DNA from: Chaetoderma sp. LZ-2023a | Taxonomy: Eukaryota; Mollusca; Caudofoveata; Chaetodermatida; Chaetodermatidae | Direction of reading: 5' to 3' | Assembly: GCA_034401795.1 (NCBI GenBank) | Contig: CM067366.1 | Coordinates: 70,114,514-70,178,513, forward strand | DNA length: 64,000 bases | Shown: positions 9,601 through 18,974 of the stretch, one piece after another | How the letters are laid out: each line of letters opens with the position of its first letter | Position numbering within the stretch: the first letter of the stretch is position 1 | Position numbers and translations under genes: made by a program | The notes under the pieces: generated by a model | The model's database searches: none | Told to the model about the DNA's origin: nothing | Seen by the model: only the letters and a program-made list of their open reading frames with translations

Positions 9601-12575
9601 TTATAAACCTTGAAACCTGAATTCACCGGAAACAAAATTTTAACGTAACTATACACATAAGCTGTCAAATATTTTAGAAATAATTAGATGTGCGGCTGTT
9701 GCTACCTACATGTATGTCAGCTACAACTTCCAGTCAAATTAGTCTCAAAATATTCAACAAATGTAACTGAGTGATAACACCTTCCTTGGATGAAACTTGG
9801 ATTGGATCTAATGTATAGTACTCGGTCACCATTGCATATATACATGTAGTAATTTCCGAGTTCTGAGTCCAGATCGCGGCCCATGAGTCGCAGATGAGTA
9901 CTCGCTCTGAATACAAGAAATAAATCTTCCTAATATCATGTGATTTGTATTTTTTCATGATGATGAACTGTCAGGATGTATTACTTTTAATGTAATACTG
10001 TAAATGATGGACCTTATTACAGTATGTATACCTAATATTCAGCTGCTCCCAAGTTCGCTCCTGCAACGATAAGCATCGGTTATATTCAGCATATGCGTAA
10101 GGCGGCAACAATTTTTACCGGGAAATAGTATTCTATTTTCATGTTATTGATGATTGTTTTTAAGCATTTTATAGAATGGATTTCAACTTTTCCTTGACAT
10201 ATACCTAATAAAAGTCACCCATAAAACCGATATTCGATTAAAACTGATATGATAAGTGATATTGAAGCCGATATGGCTGTAAACCAAACCGCACATCCCT
10301 AGCTTACTATTGACATAATTCACCTTTCCAGCGTATCTATCGATGATATGACGTCATAATCATCTAAGTGGCGTGCAGGATGACGACATAATCATTACGT
10401 CATAAATGAATCTATGAGACACGTCTTTAACTCTTAATAGTTCGACACTGTAAGAATTGTATGTCTCCACTATTTAATAAACATGCTGTTGAATATTTTG
10501 AAACTAATTTGACTGGGCGCTGTTGCTGCCTATGGCCTCTACAGCACCAGTCAAATTAGTTTCAAAATATTAAACAGCTTACCTGTATAGGATACAGGAA
10601 ATTGATAGTTAGGGCATTCGGGGATTGATCAATCCCAACACAGGGAAGTGTGGAGCTTAGATAGAGATGAGCGGGGAATGGATAAAACTGTAAAGGCCCA
10701 TTGCTTCCAATCCAATTATGTTGAAAATATTAAACAACGCATGCCTTACATCGTGTTCAAAATTGTACCACATGTAACTAACATGTTTCTGGGTTTTTTT
10801 TTGAAACATGGTGACTTATTTCTGATCTGTACTGAATGACTGACTGTGAATGTGTTCCTATCATGCAGCTGTTTATTACTATTGCTAGGAATCAGAGATG
10901 TGCAGATTTGTGCTTATCGCTGGAAAGCCCTTGAAGGAACCTGTTGTGCAACATGGTGAGTTACATTTGTTTATACACGTCCACAAATAAGCTGGTGAAT
11001 ATTTAGAAACTAATTTGAGCAACAGCTCCCAGTCAAATTACTCTCAAAATGTATTAAGAGAATGTTTATTAAATTGTAAATTCAGAAAAGACACAATTCA
11101 TACACTTCGTAACAGACGTTGATTTTCCTGCTGAAATTATACGTCATTTTGATTGTGTGTACATGTATGTATGATTACTGTATTCTGCGGCTGTAGTAGT
11201 AGAAACATCCTACAGCTGCAATAAGTCCTTCGCTTTTGCCCACTGTGTCTTGTCCTCAGCCAAAATCATTCGCATCCTCATGTCCATTCTTGTTTGTGAT
11301 GTCAGTTAATTAGTGACGTAATTGATTATGATGTCAGATACTTTAGTGACAGATCCAATCTCTCCATTGTTGAATATGTGAGCAGCAACTGTATAAGGTT
11401 ATTTGAAGAAGTGATGGTGGGTTGTATGTATCCGTAAGGCTATATAAAAATATGCTACTGTCATGCCAAAAAGCCAGTTGAGAATATGCATAAAATTGCA
11501 CAAAGTTGATGATATCCCTAGCTTACTTCTTCATGAACGATGGGCTTCATTAGGGTGTAAAGAGATGGAGATTACTGATGAGATAGAGGAGCTGAGAGTG
11601 TACATGATTCACCCCTCTTGTGTCAACGTAACCATTTAATGGTCAAACTGACCAAAAACAACTGCAGTGGTCTTCAGACATGGCTATTTGAAAGGTCGAG
11701 AGAAGAGTATTTTTGAATATTTACCACTAGAATGACTGGATCGGTAACCGAGCCAGTCATTCTAGTGGTAAATTAAAAAAAACACTCCTCTCTCGGCCTG
11801 CAGATAGACACTGGCCAAGTAAAAACTTAATTTTCTTTATCATTACCCCCTTAATGGTCAGGCCAGCGAAAAATATTTCAGTAAATTTAGTGTTCTAAAG
11901 TTAAAATATCTTGAAAAATATTGACCATCAAAATGTTTACTTGATATAGCAAGTAGTATTTTGAGCACTTTGAGGCGCTGTTGACACAAGACGGTTAATA
12001 ACAACAATCAATGTATTCACACATTATTCTCACATGTTTGAAAAAACCTCGGGATATTGCAATTTGCAATCACCTCCATCCATCCGCCTGCCCATCCATC
12101 CATTTATCCATAGGCTATTTACCCCCATAACCATTTGTTGGAACTCAATCGAATTTGTTATATAAGGTACCCATATGGTTGCGGACTGACAGACAACATT
12201 TACATTAGTCTCATAGGGGGGGGGGGGGGGTTAGTGGGGGGGAGCGGAAAGTCAAAAGTTGGTGGAATTCGACCTAATTTGGTATGTTAGTTACCCATAT
12301 AATTGCAGATTGTGAGACGATGTTTACATTAGGCTCCGCTCACTGGCTGAGGGTGTGTGGAGTTGGAGTGGCAGAACATCAAAGATGGCGTGCCATCGAC
12401 TGCACATGCTTGTTTATTTTTGTTTTTAACTTTTCTAGGTCCTTTTGTTATGACTACGAATGAGGAGATAAAGCAGGCACTCATGGACTATAAAACGGGC
12501 AAAAATGGATTTGAGAATGCGCAAAGCTGGGCATCTGACTACACCAAAGAAAAGAATGCAAAGAAAGGAATGTAA
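466..12575 (+). CDS. PIR: Pirin (iron-binding cupin), C-terminal five exons
   Basis: Spliced gene with exons 466-672, 6539-6668, 9063-9145, 10889-10955 and 12439-12575; the 5' exons lie before the window. All introns are GT-AG and the phases fit (0, 1, 0, 1), giving 207 codons and a TAA stop. Pirin is a nuclear Fe-dependent bicupin, a transcriptional cofactor of the NF-kB/BCL3 type in vertebrates. The protein starts WMTAGRGVVHLEMP. From family knowledge, the His and Glu of this motif are two of the four iron ligands (human His101 and Glu103); the other two would be in the missing exons. Later segments match pirin in order: HGLQLWVNL, YQELQDKEIP, GWNAFVYVLQGSAMFG, LGEGDGL, FVLIAGKPLKEPVVQHGPFVM and NEEIKQALMDY. 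The visible length agrees with human pirin (290 aa) from the same Trp, plus a few extra C-terminal residues. Introns are 1.5-5.9 kb and filled with MITEs. No AATAAA is obvious just after the stop. Identification is firm. Confidence 0.95.
780..1010 (+). mobile_element. HpA hairpin element, 3' part
   Basis: Matches the right half of the HpA family: half of the hairpin core, then the GGGATCGATTGATCCCAAC block and the AAAACTGGATTCCTCCATT terminal repeat. The left half is lost or diverged. Confidence 0.6.
1516..1552 (+). repeat. GTGC microsatellite
   Basis: About nine tandem GTGC units with one GCAT interruption. Confidence 0.9.
1620..2010 (+). repeat. Three diverged ~135-bp direct repeats
   Basis: Each copy has the order TACTGGACCCAA-like, CATATCCTTATAAGGAG-like, GACACAATGACCTT-like, then AAAGGTCAAAGGTCA, followed by a TTTGGGAC or AAATGACC spacer. 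The copies are diverged. The AGGTCAAAGGTCA-like stretches resemble DR1 nuclear-receptor half sites, but these words are also common in this repeat class. Confidence 0.6.
2108..2463 (+). mobile_element. HpA hairpin element, near full length
   Basis: Left terminal repeat GATGGCTGAATCCAGTTTA, right terminal repeat AAAACTGGATTCATCCATT. The hairpin core at about 2264-2340 starts TGTTGAATATTTTGAAACTA and pairs with its reverse complement, with part of the right arm deleted. No ORF, so it is non-autonomous. Confidence 0.75.
2870..3080. mobile_element. HpB hairpin MITE with TTAA flanks
   Basis: TTAA at 2870-2873 and 3077-3080. The right end AGACAGTTAA pairs with the left end of the copy at 24998 (TTAACTGTCT). 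The central palindrome is built on GTTGGTGGCTAAGCCACCAAC. It has no coding content. The TTAA flanks suggest piggyBac-type mobilisation. Confidence 0.7.
3661..3883. mobile_element. PbC piggyBac-like palindromic MITE
   Basis: Starts TTAACCCTTTAATGACCA and ends GAAATGGTTAA, with a palindromic centre around GACCACTAGAATGGCTGG. A TTAA target with a CCC start is typical of the piggyBac superfamily. No transposase. Confidence 0.75.
4590..4700. mobile_element. HpA-type hairpin core
   Basis: Starts CTGTTGAATATTTTGAAACT and continues into a GTTGCTATAGCAAC loop. The right arm is diverged. Confidence 0.5.
5880..5960. mobile_element. Half of an HpA hairpin core
   Basis: The right arm only: CAGTCAAATTAGTTTCAAAA followed by TATGCAACA. 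The left arm is missing. Confidence 0.45.
6539..6668 (+). CDS. PIR: Pirin exon b
   Basis: 130 nt in phase 0, ending after the first base of a Gly codon. Encodes SPIFTKTPTMYIDF, then the QDIPLGWNAFVYVLQGSAMF cupin strand. Acceptor TTGCAG, donor GTAAGT. Aligns with the human pirin segment that starts the second cupin domain. Confidence 0.95.
6807..7115. mobile_element. PbC piggyBac-like palindromic MITE
   Basis: The right end CATTAAAGGGTTAA is intact (TTAA 7112-7115); the left end is diverged (TAACCAGG). Long arms pair around the ACTGGCTCTGTTATCGAGCC centre. Open frames here are by-products of the palindrome. Confidence 0.7.
7164..8480. repeat. 44-bp minisatellite with higher-order structure
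   Basis: About 30 tandem units of TGACGTATGTTGGAATGAAT plus a 24-bp remainder ending in CTCACATCTCTAA, mixed with 38-bp deletion variants (TGACGGGAATCAATG). Marker variants recur in the same order: a CTCAAATGAC unit at 7205 and 7501, and a CTCGAATGAC unit at 7413 and 7753. This shows duplication of a block of about 7 units. It lies in a pirin intron. Confidence 0.95.
8605..8770. mobile_element. PbC MITE remnant
   Basis: Recognisable by the paired GGCCAAGAGAAGACTATTG and CTGCAATTGGACATTTCTCA arms. Both TTAA ends are lost. Confidence 0.5.
9063..9145 (+). CDS. PIR: Pirin exon c
   Basis: 83 nt. The first two bases complete the Gly codon begun in exon b. Encodes PEGSEKKGDVYCTLVLGEGD then GLYVHNK. 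Acceptor TTTTATAG, donor GTACTT. Confidence 0.93.
9595..9765 (-). mobile_element. HpA fragment
   Basis: A CTCCACCC-type block, then a hairpin core starting TGTCAAATATTTTAGAAATA and closing with GTCAAATTAGTCTCAAAATA. Diverged. Confidence 0.5.
10050..10315. mobile_element. hAT-like element end
   Basis: Shares the GGCGGCAA…TACCGG…ATAGAATGGATTTCAACTTTT stretch with the interior of the hAT-like element at 50700-51999. Ends AACCGCACATCCCTAG, a hAT-style terminus. The other end was not found. Confidence 0.45.
10335..10705 (+). mobile_element. HpA hairpin element
   Basis: Left part with a perfect TGACGTCA, then TATTTAATAAACATGCTGTTG, a hairpin core (10487-10580) and a right part ending AAAGGCCCATTG. 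Non-coding. Confidence 0.7.
10720..10835. mobile_element. HpD hairpin family, half element
   Basis: Shares CCAATTATGTTGAAAATATT and the CTAACATGTTTCTG block with the copies at 13780-13955 and 17200-17392. Confidence 0.5.
10889..10955 (+). CDS. PIR: Pirin exon d
   Basis: 67 nt. Encodes ESEMCRFVLIAGKPLKEPVV then QH plus the first base of Gly. Acceptor TTGCTAG, donor GTGAGT. A competing AG at 10894-10895 would shift the frame and lose the pirin match, so 10889 is preferred. Confidence 0.93.
10980..11365 (-). mobile_element. HpA element interrupted by a LINE 3' end
   Basis: The hairpin core at about 10993-11055 is diverged. The distal part resembles 45840-45990, ending in an AGATCCAATCTCTCCATTG-like terminus. 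The LINE fragment 11172-11295 sits inside it. Confidence 0.55.
11172..11295 (-). mobile_element. RTE-like LINE 3' end, short copy
   Basis: The reverse complement reads LAEDKTQWAKAKDL-like codons, then GCAGCTGTAGGATGTTTCTA and ACAGTAATCAT. It matches the 3' ends at 17395-17765 and 60585-61195. Confidence 0.65.
11609..11998. mobile_element. Compound TTAA-type MITE
   Basis: Outer inverted ends CCCTCTTGTGTCAAC and GTTGACACAAGACGGTTAA (TTAA 11995-11998) enclose a PbC palindrome that starts ACCATTTAATGGTCAA. The same outer ends frame the element at 31797-32215. Confidence 0.6.
12218..12243 (+). repeat. G-rich tract
   Basis: A run of 13 G, then TTAGTGGGGGGGAGCGG. Confidence 0.85.
12439..12575 (+). 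CDS. PIR: Pirin terminal exon
   Basis: 137 nt including TAA. Two bases complete Gly, then PFVMTTNEEIKQALMDYKTG and KNGFENAQSWASDYTKEKNA, ending KKGM. Acceptor TTTTCTAG. Matches the pirin C-terminus, with a slightly longer lysine-rich tail. Confidence 0.94.
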
Positions 12576-12669
12576 TACAAATTGCATGCTTTACGTAACA
12601 TTGACCAAGAAAACAAAGAATTTTTCAGGCCATCCTTCACTGAATTTCTGCAAACTACATTTTCCATGG

Positions 12670-12800
12670 GATTTAACTCTAGATGTGCTGAATATTTTGA
12701 AAAAGATTTGAAAGTTGTTGGTTGCTAAGCAGGTCCAAAGGTATCGCCCATTGAAATTATTTTCTGGTTGCTTTCCACAGGTAAATTATTGCTTGTTTTG
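12670..12800. mobile_element. HpB hairpin fragment
   Basis: Starts TGCTGAATATTTTGAAAAAG, with GTTGTTGGTTGCTAAGCAGG, then CCCATTGAAATTATTTTCTG as in other HpB copies. The right arm of the hairpin is deleted. Confidence 0.5.
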
Positions 12801-12821
12801 AGGAAACCTGAGGGCAAAGAA

Positions 12822-13200
12822 TGGACCTTTCCACTTTTAGCTATGCCCCGCCCATCTCTATCTAAGCTCCACACACACCACGCTCATGTTGGGATCGATC
12901 GATCTCTGAACTCCCTGACTGTCAATCTCCAGAAAACTATGTAGGTAAGCTGTTGAATATTTTGAATCTAATTCGACTGGGTGATGTTGATGCCTATGGC
13001 AGCAACAGCACCCAGTCAAATTAGTTTCAAAGTATTCAACAGCATGTTTAGTGAATAGCAAAAACATAAAATTCTTACAGCATGTTGGACTAGTAAGAGT
13101 TAAAGACACGCAAATAGAATCATTTACGATGTAATGATTATGACATCATCCTACAAGCCGCTTAGCTGATTGACGTCAGATGATAGATGGATACGCTGGA
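12822..13200 (-). mobile_element. HpA hairpin element, near full length
   Basis: Reverse orientation: the right terminal repeat comes first (AATGGACCTTTCCACTTTTA), then GGGATCGATCGATC, a hairpin core at about 12950-13045 with the GCTGTTG loop, and a TGACGTCA near the other end. Confidence 0.75.
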
Positions 13201-13779
13201 AAGGTGAATTATTCTACATTTCTATGGTTGAATCACTTATTTAAATTAAGAAAATCGGGATAATCCCATTTCTCTGTATGAAAAAGGTAGAGTTCAGGAT
13301 TCCTTAGGGGTATGGTTAGTAGGCTTACCCCAAGCAAACATGAATTTAACGATGGTCTCATAGAGAAGAAAAATTTGCAAACCAAGTGAAATATATTTTA
13401 GAAAATGTAATGCTACTCTAGGATGACCAGGTAGATTTCTGAGCCAGTCATTCCAGTCCTAAGTTTTCAAATAGGTTCACCACTTTGTCCGTGATGGGCT
13501 ATAGCTTAATGTATCTGCTAATGCCAGAATGTTATAATTTGAGACCCGTTTGAAGTCTTGAACAATGTCCATGTGATACAGTCATGTGTTTCGTTATTGT
13601 TATTGATAGTTACCCTGATAATGCATAGTACTGGGCCTATACCGGCTGTTATTGGCCCAGTATTGGCCCAGTAAACCTGTATTATAAGTGTGACAGTAAT
13701 TAGATGTTGTCATTATCAATTGGTGCTTAGAATATTGGTGTCCACATATATGCTGAACTTTACAGTACAGCTCAGAAAT

Positions 13780-13955
13780 AATGTTACCGTACGTTTGAAT
13801 AATTTGAAAAAAATTAGATCGGAAGACATTGCTGGTCTTCCAATCCAATTATGTTCAAAATACTCAATGAAACATTTCTTAGGTCATGTTAAAAATTGTA
13901 CTAACAGTTTTTTGTTTTGGAAACATGTTGCATTATTTCGGAGCTGTACTGTATA
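13780..13955. mobile_element. HpD hairpin element
   Basis: Imperfect palindrome around GGAAGACATTGCTGGTCTTCC, then CCAATTATGTTCAAAATACT and TTGTTTTGGAAACATGTT. Same family as 17200-17392. Confidence 0.5.
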
Positions 13956-14359
13956 TAGTCATCCATCTTTATTATTATCCCCTCATCCACCCATGCATAT
14001 AAGTATTTATTAGGGCCATTTCTGGAGAATAATTTTAGAATGCCTCAATGGATTTATGTCAAATTTGTTACTGTAATGCCATCTGACATTGGTTGGCATT
14101 CCATTTCCATCAAGTTTATCCTTATTCTCCAAAGTTGTCTCCCATAAAAGCTTAAAATTTGTAAAAACAATTCTGGTTTCAAAAGTATAATTCTAAAAAA
14201 TTTTTAGGGATTCGTTGCAAATTTGGTACACGGATACCAAGCATTCCTAGTGGGAAAATGTGTTTGGTGTTGCGTTTCGTCAAATTCTGTTTATATCGGC
14301 CAGATTTATCTCTGCTGAATAAAAAATGTAACAATTTGGTTTACACACTAGATTATATT

Positions 14360-14568
14360 TTAACCCTGACCACTCTGATGTCAATATTCTGTCTTACTGT
14401 GTCAATAGCAAAGAAACTGGTGTACATTTTTCAACAATTTTGGTGGAAGATGTTGCTGCCTGTGACAGCAACATCTTCCATCAAATTTGTTGAAAAATGA
14501 ACACACAGTTCTTTGTTTAATTTAATTTGAAAATTTTGAATTTTGACATCAGAGTGGTATGGGTTTAA
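14360..14568. mobile_element. PbE TTAA-type MITE
   Basis: Ends TTAACCCTGACCACTCTGAT and, in reverse, TGACATCAGAGTGGTATGGG then TTAA. The palindromic centre is GATGTTGCTGCCTGTGACAG plus its partner, with TTTTTCAACAATTTT arms. A second copy is at 16288-16448. Open frames here follow from the palindrome. Confidence 0.75.
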
Positions 14569-14862
14569 AAGCCATTGGTCAAGATGACATATGACCAACA
14601 CAGGTCCTTTATTTGGCTACATTCATTAGATGATGAGAAAAACAGATGCTAAAATAGATACACATTCATTGTTTCCTTAAGCTCTGCTGAATGGATCCAT
14701 TTGGCATAACCCAGGTTTGTGTGATACCTACCACCCATGCTTACATCTAGCTATCTCTGTGATTAGAATATGTTGCTTATATTGGCTTGTTTAATATATT
14801 ATGTAATGTTATATTTACAATCAAGCGTACGATCAACATTCTGTCTGGTGAATTGAGTTTAT

Positions 14863-15262
14863 GTAACCGTTGAAGGACCAAGCAAGCCAATAATAGTTTC
14901 TATAGTGGCCTTGAGTATTATCCATTTTCAGATGAAGAGAAGGCTAGTTTTGAAAATTTTAGGAACTGTGCCAGTCATTCCAGTGGTAAATTTTCTAAAA
15001 GAGTTATCTTCGATTGCAAATGAACATTCAGCGAAGAAAATTTTTCTTTTGTTTACCAATCTTAAATGATTAAGCCACTCGTCACCAGGGACACTACATT
15101 GAAATACATTGTACCTCGGCGCAAATGTCATGAGAATGCGGCTGCCTAATGACTGTCCAAATATTGCTCATGTGGTAAATTTTCAAAAATAGTCTCTTGG
15201 TCTGCAAATGGACATTTCTCAAGACCACTATAGAAGGCGTTTTTGGCCGGCCTGAGTGTTAA
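14863..15262. mobile_element. PbC MITE, expanded copy
   Basis: Starts GTAACCGTTGAAGGACCA and ends GGCCTGAGTGTTAA (TTAA 15259-15262). The arms pair, but the middle carries extra sequence with a second GTGGTAAATTTTCAAAAA arm, as if two copies recombined. Confidence 0.55.
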
Positions 15263-15664
15263 ACAAGCCTATAGTAATCACTCTAGTGCTCTGTATATTT
15301 AAGAAGAGTTAACGTATCACGCCACACCAGGTCAGTCCGCAATTTGTAGTCAGTATATTGTATAGATGGTCATTGTTTATTCTATTACCCTTTGTCTCTC
15401 TTTCGCGAGAGCTCCGTGAACCAGGAGTGTATTGTTTTCTGGTATTTTGAAAAATAAAATAAAAAGTATTAATGAAGCAATAGAAATTAAATTTTATGCA
15501 AGTATCTATTTTACATTAATTTATTCACTATGTTAAGTTTAACCCGTTTTCACTCATTAAATAAATGTACATTACGAGTAATTACTGGGCATTTACATGC
15601 AGAGAATATAAATTATTTTCAGGTCTCTATCCTTACATTAAAGACTCAAAGAAATTTAGTCTGC

Positions 15665-15897
15665 TTAACCATTTAACCCTCAAATTTGTTCAAGAAAATT
15701 TTCTCACAGAATATGTCCATTTGCAGATCAAGAGGAGATTATTGTTGAAAATTTATCACTAGAATAACTGGCTCGGTTATCGAGCCAGTTATTCCAGTGG
15801 TAAATTTTCAAAATTAGTCTTCTCTTGGTCAACATATGGACATTTAACCAGGCCACTGCCGAAGCCGCTTTGACTTGTTTGCGTATTAAATGGTTAA
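15665..15897. mobile_element. PbC piggyBac-like palindromic MITE
   Basis: TTAA at 15665-15668 and 15894-15897. Strong central palindrome around ACTGGCTCGGTTATCGAGCC. Outer ends CTTAACCATTTAA and TTAAATGGTTAA. Confidence 0.75.
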
Positions 15898-16159
15898 TAT
15901 CTACGCATTGATATCTTTCTCCCTACAAGCCAAAGCTACCATGATTTATTTATCTGTCAACCAATCAGAAAACACCGTGACCATATACCCTCAATATGGA
16001 GGCTCAATGCTATAGGGCCAATCTAGTTTGGCAGTGCGGTCTAATATCACACATCCTAAATAAGCTGTTGAATATTTTTGAAACTAATTTACTTGTATTC
16101 TTTTCCTCTATTTTAAGTTTGTTTCAAAGTAATGAGTTTGGATTGTTATTAATTATATC

Positions 16160-16287
16160 AGATGAAGAATCATTTACCACTAGACTGGCTAGATTATCGA
16201 GCCAGTCATTTGAGTGGTAAAATTTCAGCCTTCAAATGTACATTCTTAAAGCTCACTGCAGAGGCCGCTTTTCTCCCGCTTGACCCA
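16160..16287. mobile_element. PbC MITE remnant
   Basis: A GATTATCGAGCCAGTCATTT centre and half arms only. Directly abuts the PbE copy that follows. Confidence 0.45.
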
Positions 16288-16448
16288 GTAACCCTTACCA
16301 CTCTGTCAAAATTGTTAACTTTCAAATTAAAGTAAAGAATGAACTGGTGTACATTTTTCAACAATTTTGTTGGAAAATGTTGCAGTCGTATTCTGTGATA
16401 TTGATACAGCAAAAGATAGAATATTGACATCAGTGTGGTAAGGGTTAA
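16288..16448. mobile_element. PbE TTAA-type MITE
   Basis: Ends GTAACCCTTACCACTCTGTC and ATCAGTGTGGTAAGGGTTAA (TTAA 16445-16448). Interior GGTGTACATTTTTCAACAAT as in the copy at 14360. Confidence 0.65.
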
Positions 16449-16476
16449 GGTAGTAATACTGCTCTAGTTCTTGGAT

Positions 16477-17135
16477 AATCTGTATGCAAGCTCTGTAACT
16501 GAGACCCCTATAATCTGTATGCAAGCTCTGTAACTGAGACCCCTATAATCTGTATGCAAGCTCTGTAACTGAGACCCCTATAATCTGTATGCAAGCTCTG
16601 TAACTGAGACCCCTATAATCTGTATGCAAGCTCTGTAACTGAGACCCCTATAATCTGTATGCAAGCTCTGTAACTGAGACCCCTATAATCTGTGTGCACG
16701 CTCTGTAACTGAGACCCCTATAATCTGTGTGCACGCTCTGTGACTGAGACCCCAATAATCTGTATGCAAGCTCTGTAACTGAGACCCCTATAATCTGTAT
16801 GCACGCTCTGTAACTGAGACCCCTATAATCTGTGTGCAAGCTCTGTAACTGAGACCCCTATAATCTGTATACAAGCTCTGTATCTGAGGCCCCTATAATC
16901 TGTATGCAAGCTCTGTATCTGAGGCCCCTATAATCTGTATGCAAGCTCTGTAACTGAGACCCCTATAATATGTATGTACGCTCTGTAACTGAGACCCCTA
17001 TAATCTGTATGCATGCTCTGTAACTGAGGGCTCTATAATCTGTATGCAAGCTCTGTATCTGAGGCCCCTATAATCTGTGTGCAAGCTCTGTAACTGAGAC
17101 CCCTATAATCTGTATGCAAGCTCTGTAACTGAGAC
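16477..17135. repeat. 35-bp minisatellite, about 19 units
   Basis: Unit CTGTATGCAAGCTCTGTAAC followed by TGAGACCCCTATAAT. Variants include GTGCACG and ATCTGAGGC. The 35-bp period is not a multiple of 3, so open frames crossing it are incidental. Confidence 0.95.
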
Positions 17136-17199
17136 CGTTATATCGATGACGAGTTACACTACACCTCAGAAATATCTGAGAATGTTTCCAAAACAAAGT

Positions 17200-17392
17200 A
17201 AAACATACTTTTGAATATTTTGAACATAATGAATTGGAAGACCGCTGCTGATACCTTGAGGCAGCAATGTCTTCCAATCCAATTATATTCAAGATAGTCA
17301 ATGGAACATTCCTTGTATCCTGCTCAAGATTGTACTAACATGTTTCTGTTTTAGTTTTGGAAACATGTTAGGTTATTTATGAACTGTACTGG
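17200..17392. mobile_element. HpD hairpin element
   Basis: Palindrome with arms TTGAATATTTTGAACATAAT and, after a GGCAGCAATG turn, CCAATCCAATTATATTCAAG. Followed by CTAACATGTTTCTGTTTTAG and TTTTGGAAACATGTTAGG, a second small palindrome. Confidence 0.6.
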
Positions 17393-17394
17393 AA

Positions 17395-17765
17395 TATGGA
17401 CGATGCACTATACAAGATGTGTAATAAATTGCCGCTGTCTGGTCTGCAAAAGTCGCCTAGCAAAGATGGCCACTGTTTGGCCATGTGCTAAGGATGCCAG
17501 AGAGGACACACCAGCACAGAGCATTGGAATTCGTCCTACTTGGAGGCAGCAAATACAGAACAAGGAGAGGACGTCATTGCATAAATCTGCTAAGCGTGCT
17601 ACGTGGTGACCTCAAGAAAGCAGGACTCGGTACACTCAAATCATGAATGGAACTGAGGAAGCTAAAGATTTTAGCTGTGGACAAGACACAGTTGTCAAAA
17701 GCCAAGAAGGACTGATTGCAGCTGATGTTTTCACTGCTATAGCCACAGAATAGAGTAATCATACC
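17395..17765 (+). mobile_element. RTE-like LINE 3' end
   Basis: Degenerate C-terminal coding tail in shifting frames: GGACGATGCACTATACAAGA (DDALYKM-like), then 'EDTPAQ', a GRxC-type basic stretch, and the non-coding end AGCCACAGAATAGAGTAATC. It aligns closely with 60660-61190. At 17585-17596 it keeps the uninterrupted sequence where the copy at 60831 has a MITE. Confidence 0.7.
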
Positions 17766-18299
17766 TACATACTGGATTATGATGTCTTTACCTGTAAATG
17801 ACCTGTGTCTTGATGAGTGAAAGCAGGTTAGCTATAAAGCACAACTTGCCATGTACATACATGTATGATTAATACATGCACGCACGCACGTGCGCACAAT
17901 AACATGTTAGTCATGGACGAGCTTTGTTTTTGTTTATCACCTACATAGTTTTGTTTATATTTATTAATTTATTGGTGTTTTAAGCCCTATAGAAAGGAAG
18001 TGCATTATTTGTGCTGTTTACAATTGTTGTATTTTGTTGTTAAAGGAAATCTCACCTTATCTTATGCTAACCATTGATGTGATAGAGTTTGCCACGCATA
18101 ATCCATCCCTGATTTTTTAGCTTTTTATCATGCCGAAAACGAAAGATATGCAGGCTTTAGTAGCTAAATGTTGATACATTTGTACAGCCTATGATGGCTG
18201 TCATGATTTACTTTTCAACCAATCAGAAAAAAACTAATGTGTCTGCCTCGGTATATATGCTCAGTCATAGAGGTGCCAGCTATAGTTTGTCATTGTGGT

Positions 18300-18412
18300 A
18301 TAAAAGTAATAGCTAAGCTGTTGAACATTTTGAAACTAATTTGATTGAACGTTTGTTGCTGCCATAAGCAGCATCAACTTCCAGTCAAATTGGTTTCAAG
18401 ATATTCAACGGG
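18300..18412. mobile_element. HpA-type hairpin core
   Basis: AGCTGTTGAACATTTTGAAA, then a TTGTTGCTGCC turn and CAGTCAAATTGGTTTCAAGA. Without recognisable terminal repeats. Confidence 0.6.
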
Positions 18413-18642
18413 ATGAGTATTATATAATAAAGAAGGTAATGCATTGGCACTTACATGACATCACACACTATCGCTTGGTGAGACAAAATGGCGGCGTTCA
18501 CTGTTCAACATTTGTGAAATATTACAAAGCAGATAATTGTGAGAAAGCGACAGTATATGGATGATATGGAATCTATAAACCATAATCTATCGGTGCAATA
18601 CATCATTTGAGATGAGATTAGCATCCCTTTAATTATATTTTG

Positions 18643-18884
18643 TTAACCCTTTAATACTCAATCCTGCCATTATAAAAGGCTTCTGCATGGGTCTTACGGT
18701 TTGTGTCAATTTGCAAACCAAGAGAAGACTATTTTTTAACATTTACCAGTGGAATGGGTGACTTGATAACCAAGGCAGTCATTCCAATGATAAATTAAAA
18801 AAATAATCTCTTCGTCTGCAAATGGACATTTTTTATGAGAAAATCTAAATCTTTCTTGACCAAATTTGAGGATTAATGGGTTAA
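18643..18884. mobile_element. PbC piggyBac-like palindromic MITE
   Basis: TTAACCCTTTAATACTCA at the left, GGATTAATGGGTTAA at the right (TTAA 18881-18884). Palindromic arms around ACCAGTGGAATGGGTGAC. Confidence 0.75.
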
Positions 18885-18974
18885 TTATATCTTTGTTAAA
18901 TCCATGACAGTATGTTCAGGTTTCTGAACTAAATAATATAATATGAGATAGAGTCTGAGTGGTGACAGTAAGTA

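Larger units (their letters stand above)
9146..10888 (+). other. Pirin intron
   Basis: No coding signal. Holds an HpA fragment (9595-9765), a hAT-like end (10050-10315), an HpA element (10335-10705) and an HpD fragment (10720-10835). Confidence 0.7.

Noticed and set aside
14258..14500. 80-codon hydrophobic open frame
   Set aside because: It is the arm and centre of a PbE MITE; the hydrophobic look comes from T-rich arms.
16648..17301. Open frames with repeated YRACIQIIGVSVTE-like peptides
   Set aside because: They cross the 35-bp minisatellite, whose period is not a multiple of three and whose frame drifts. No gene context.
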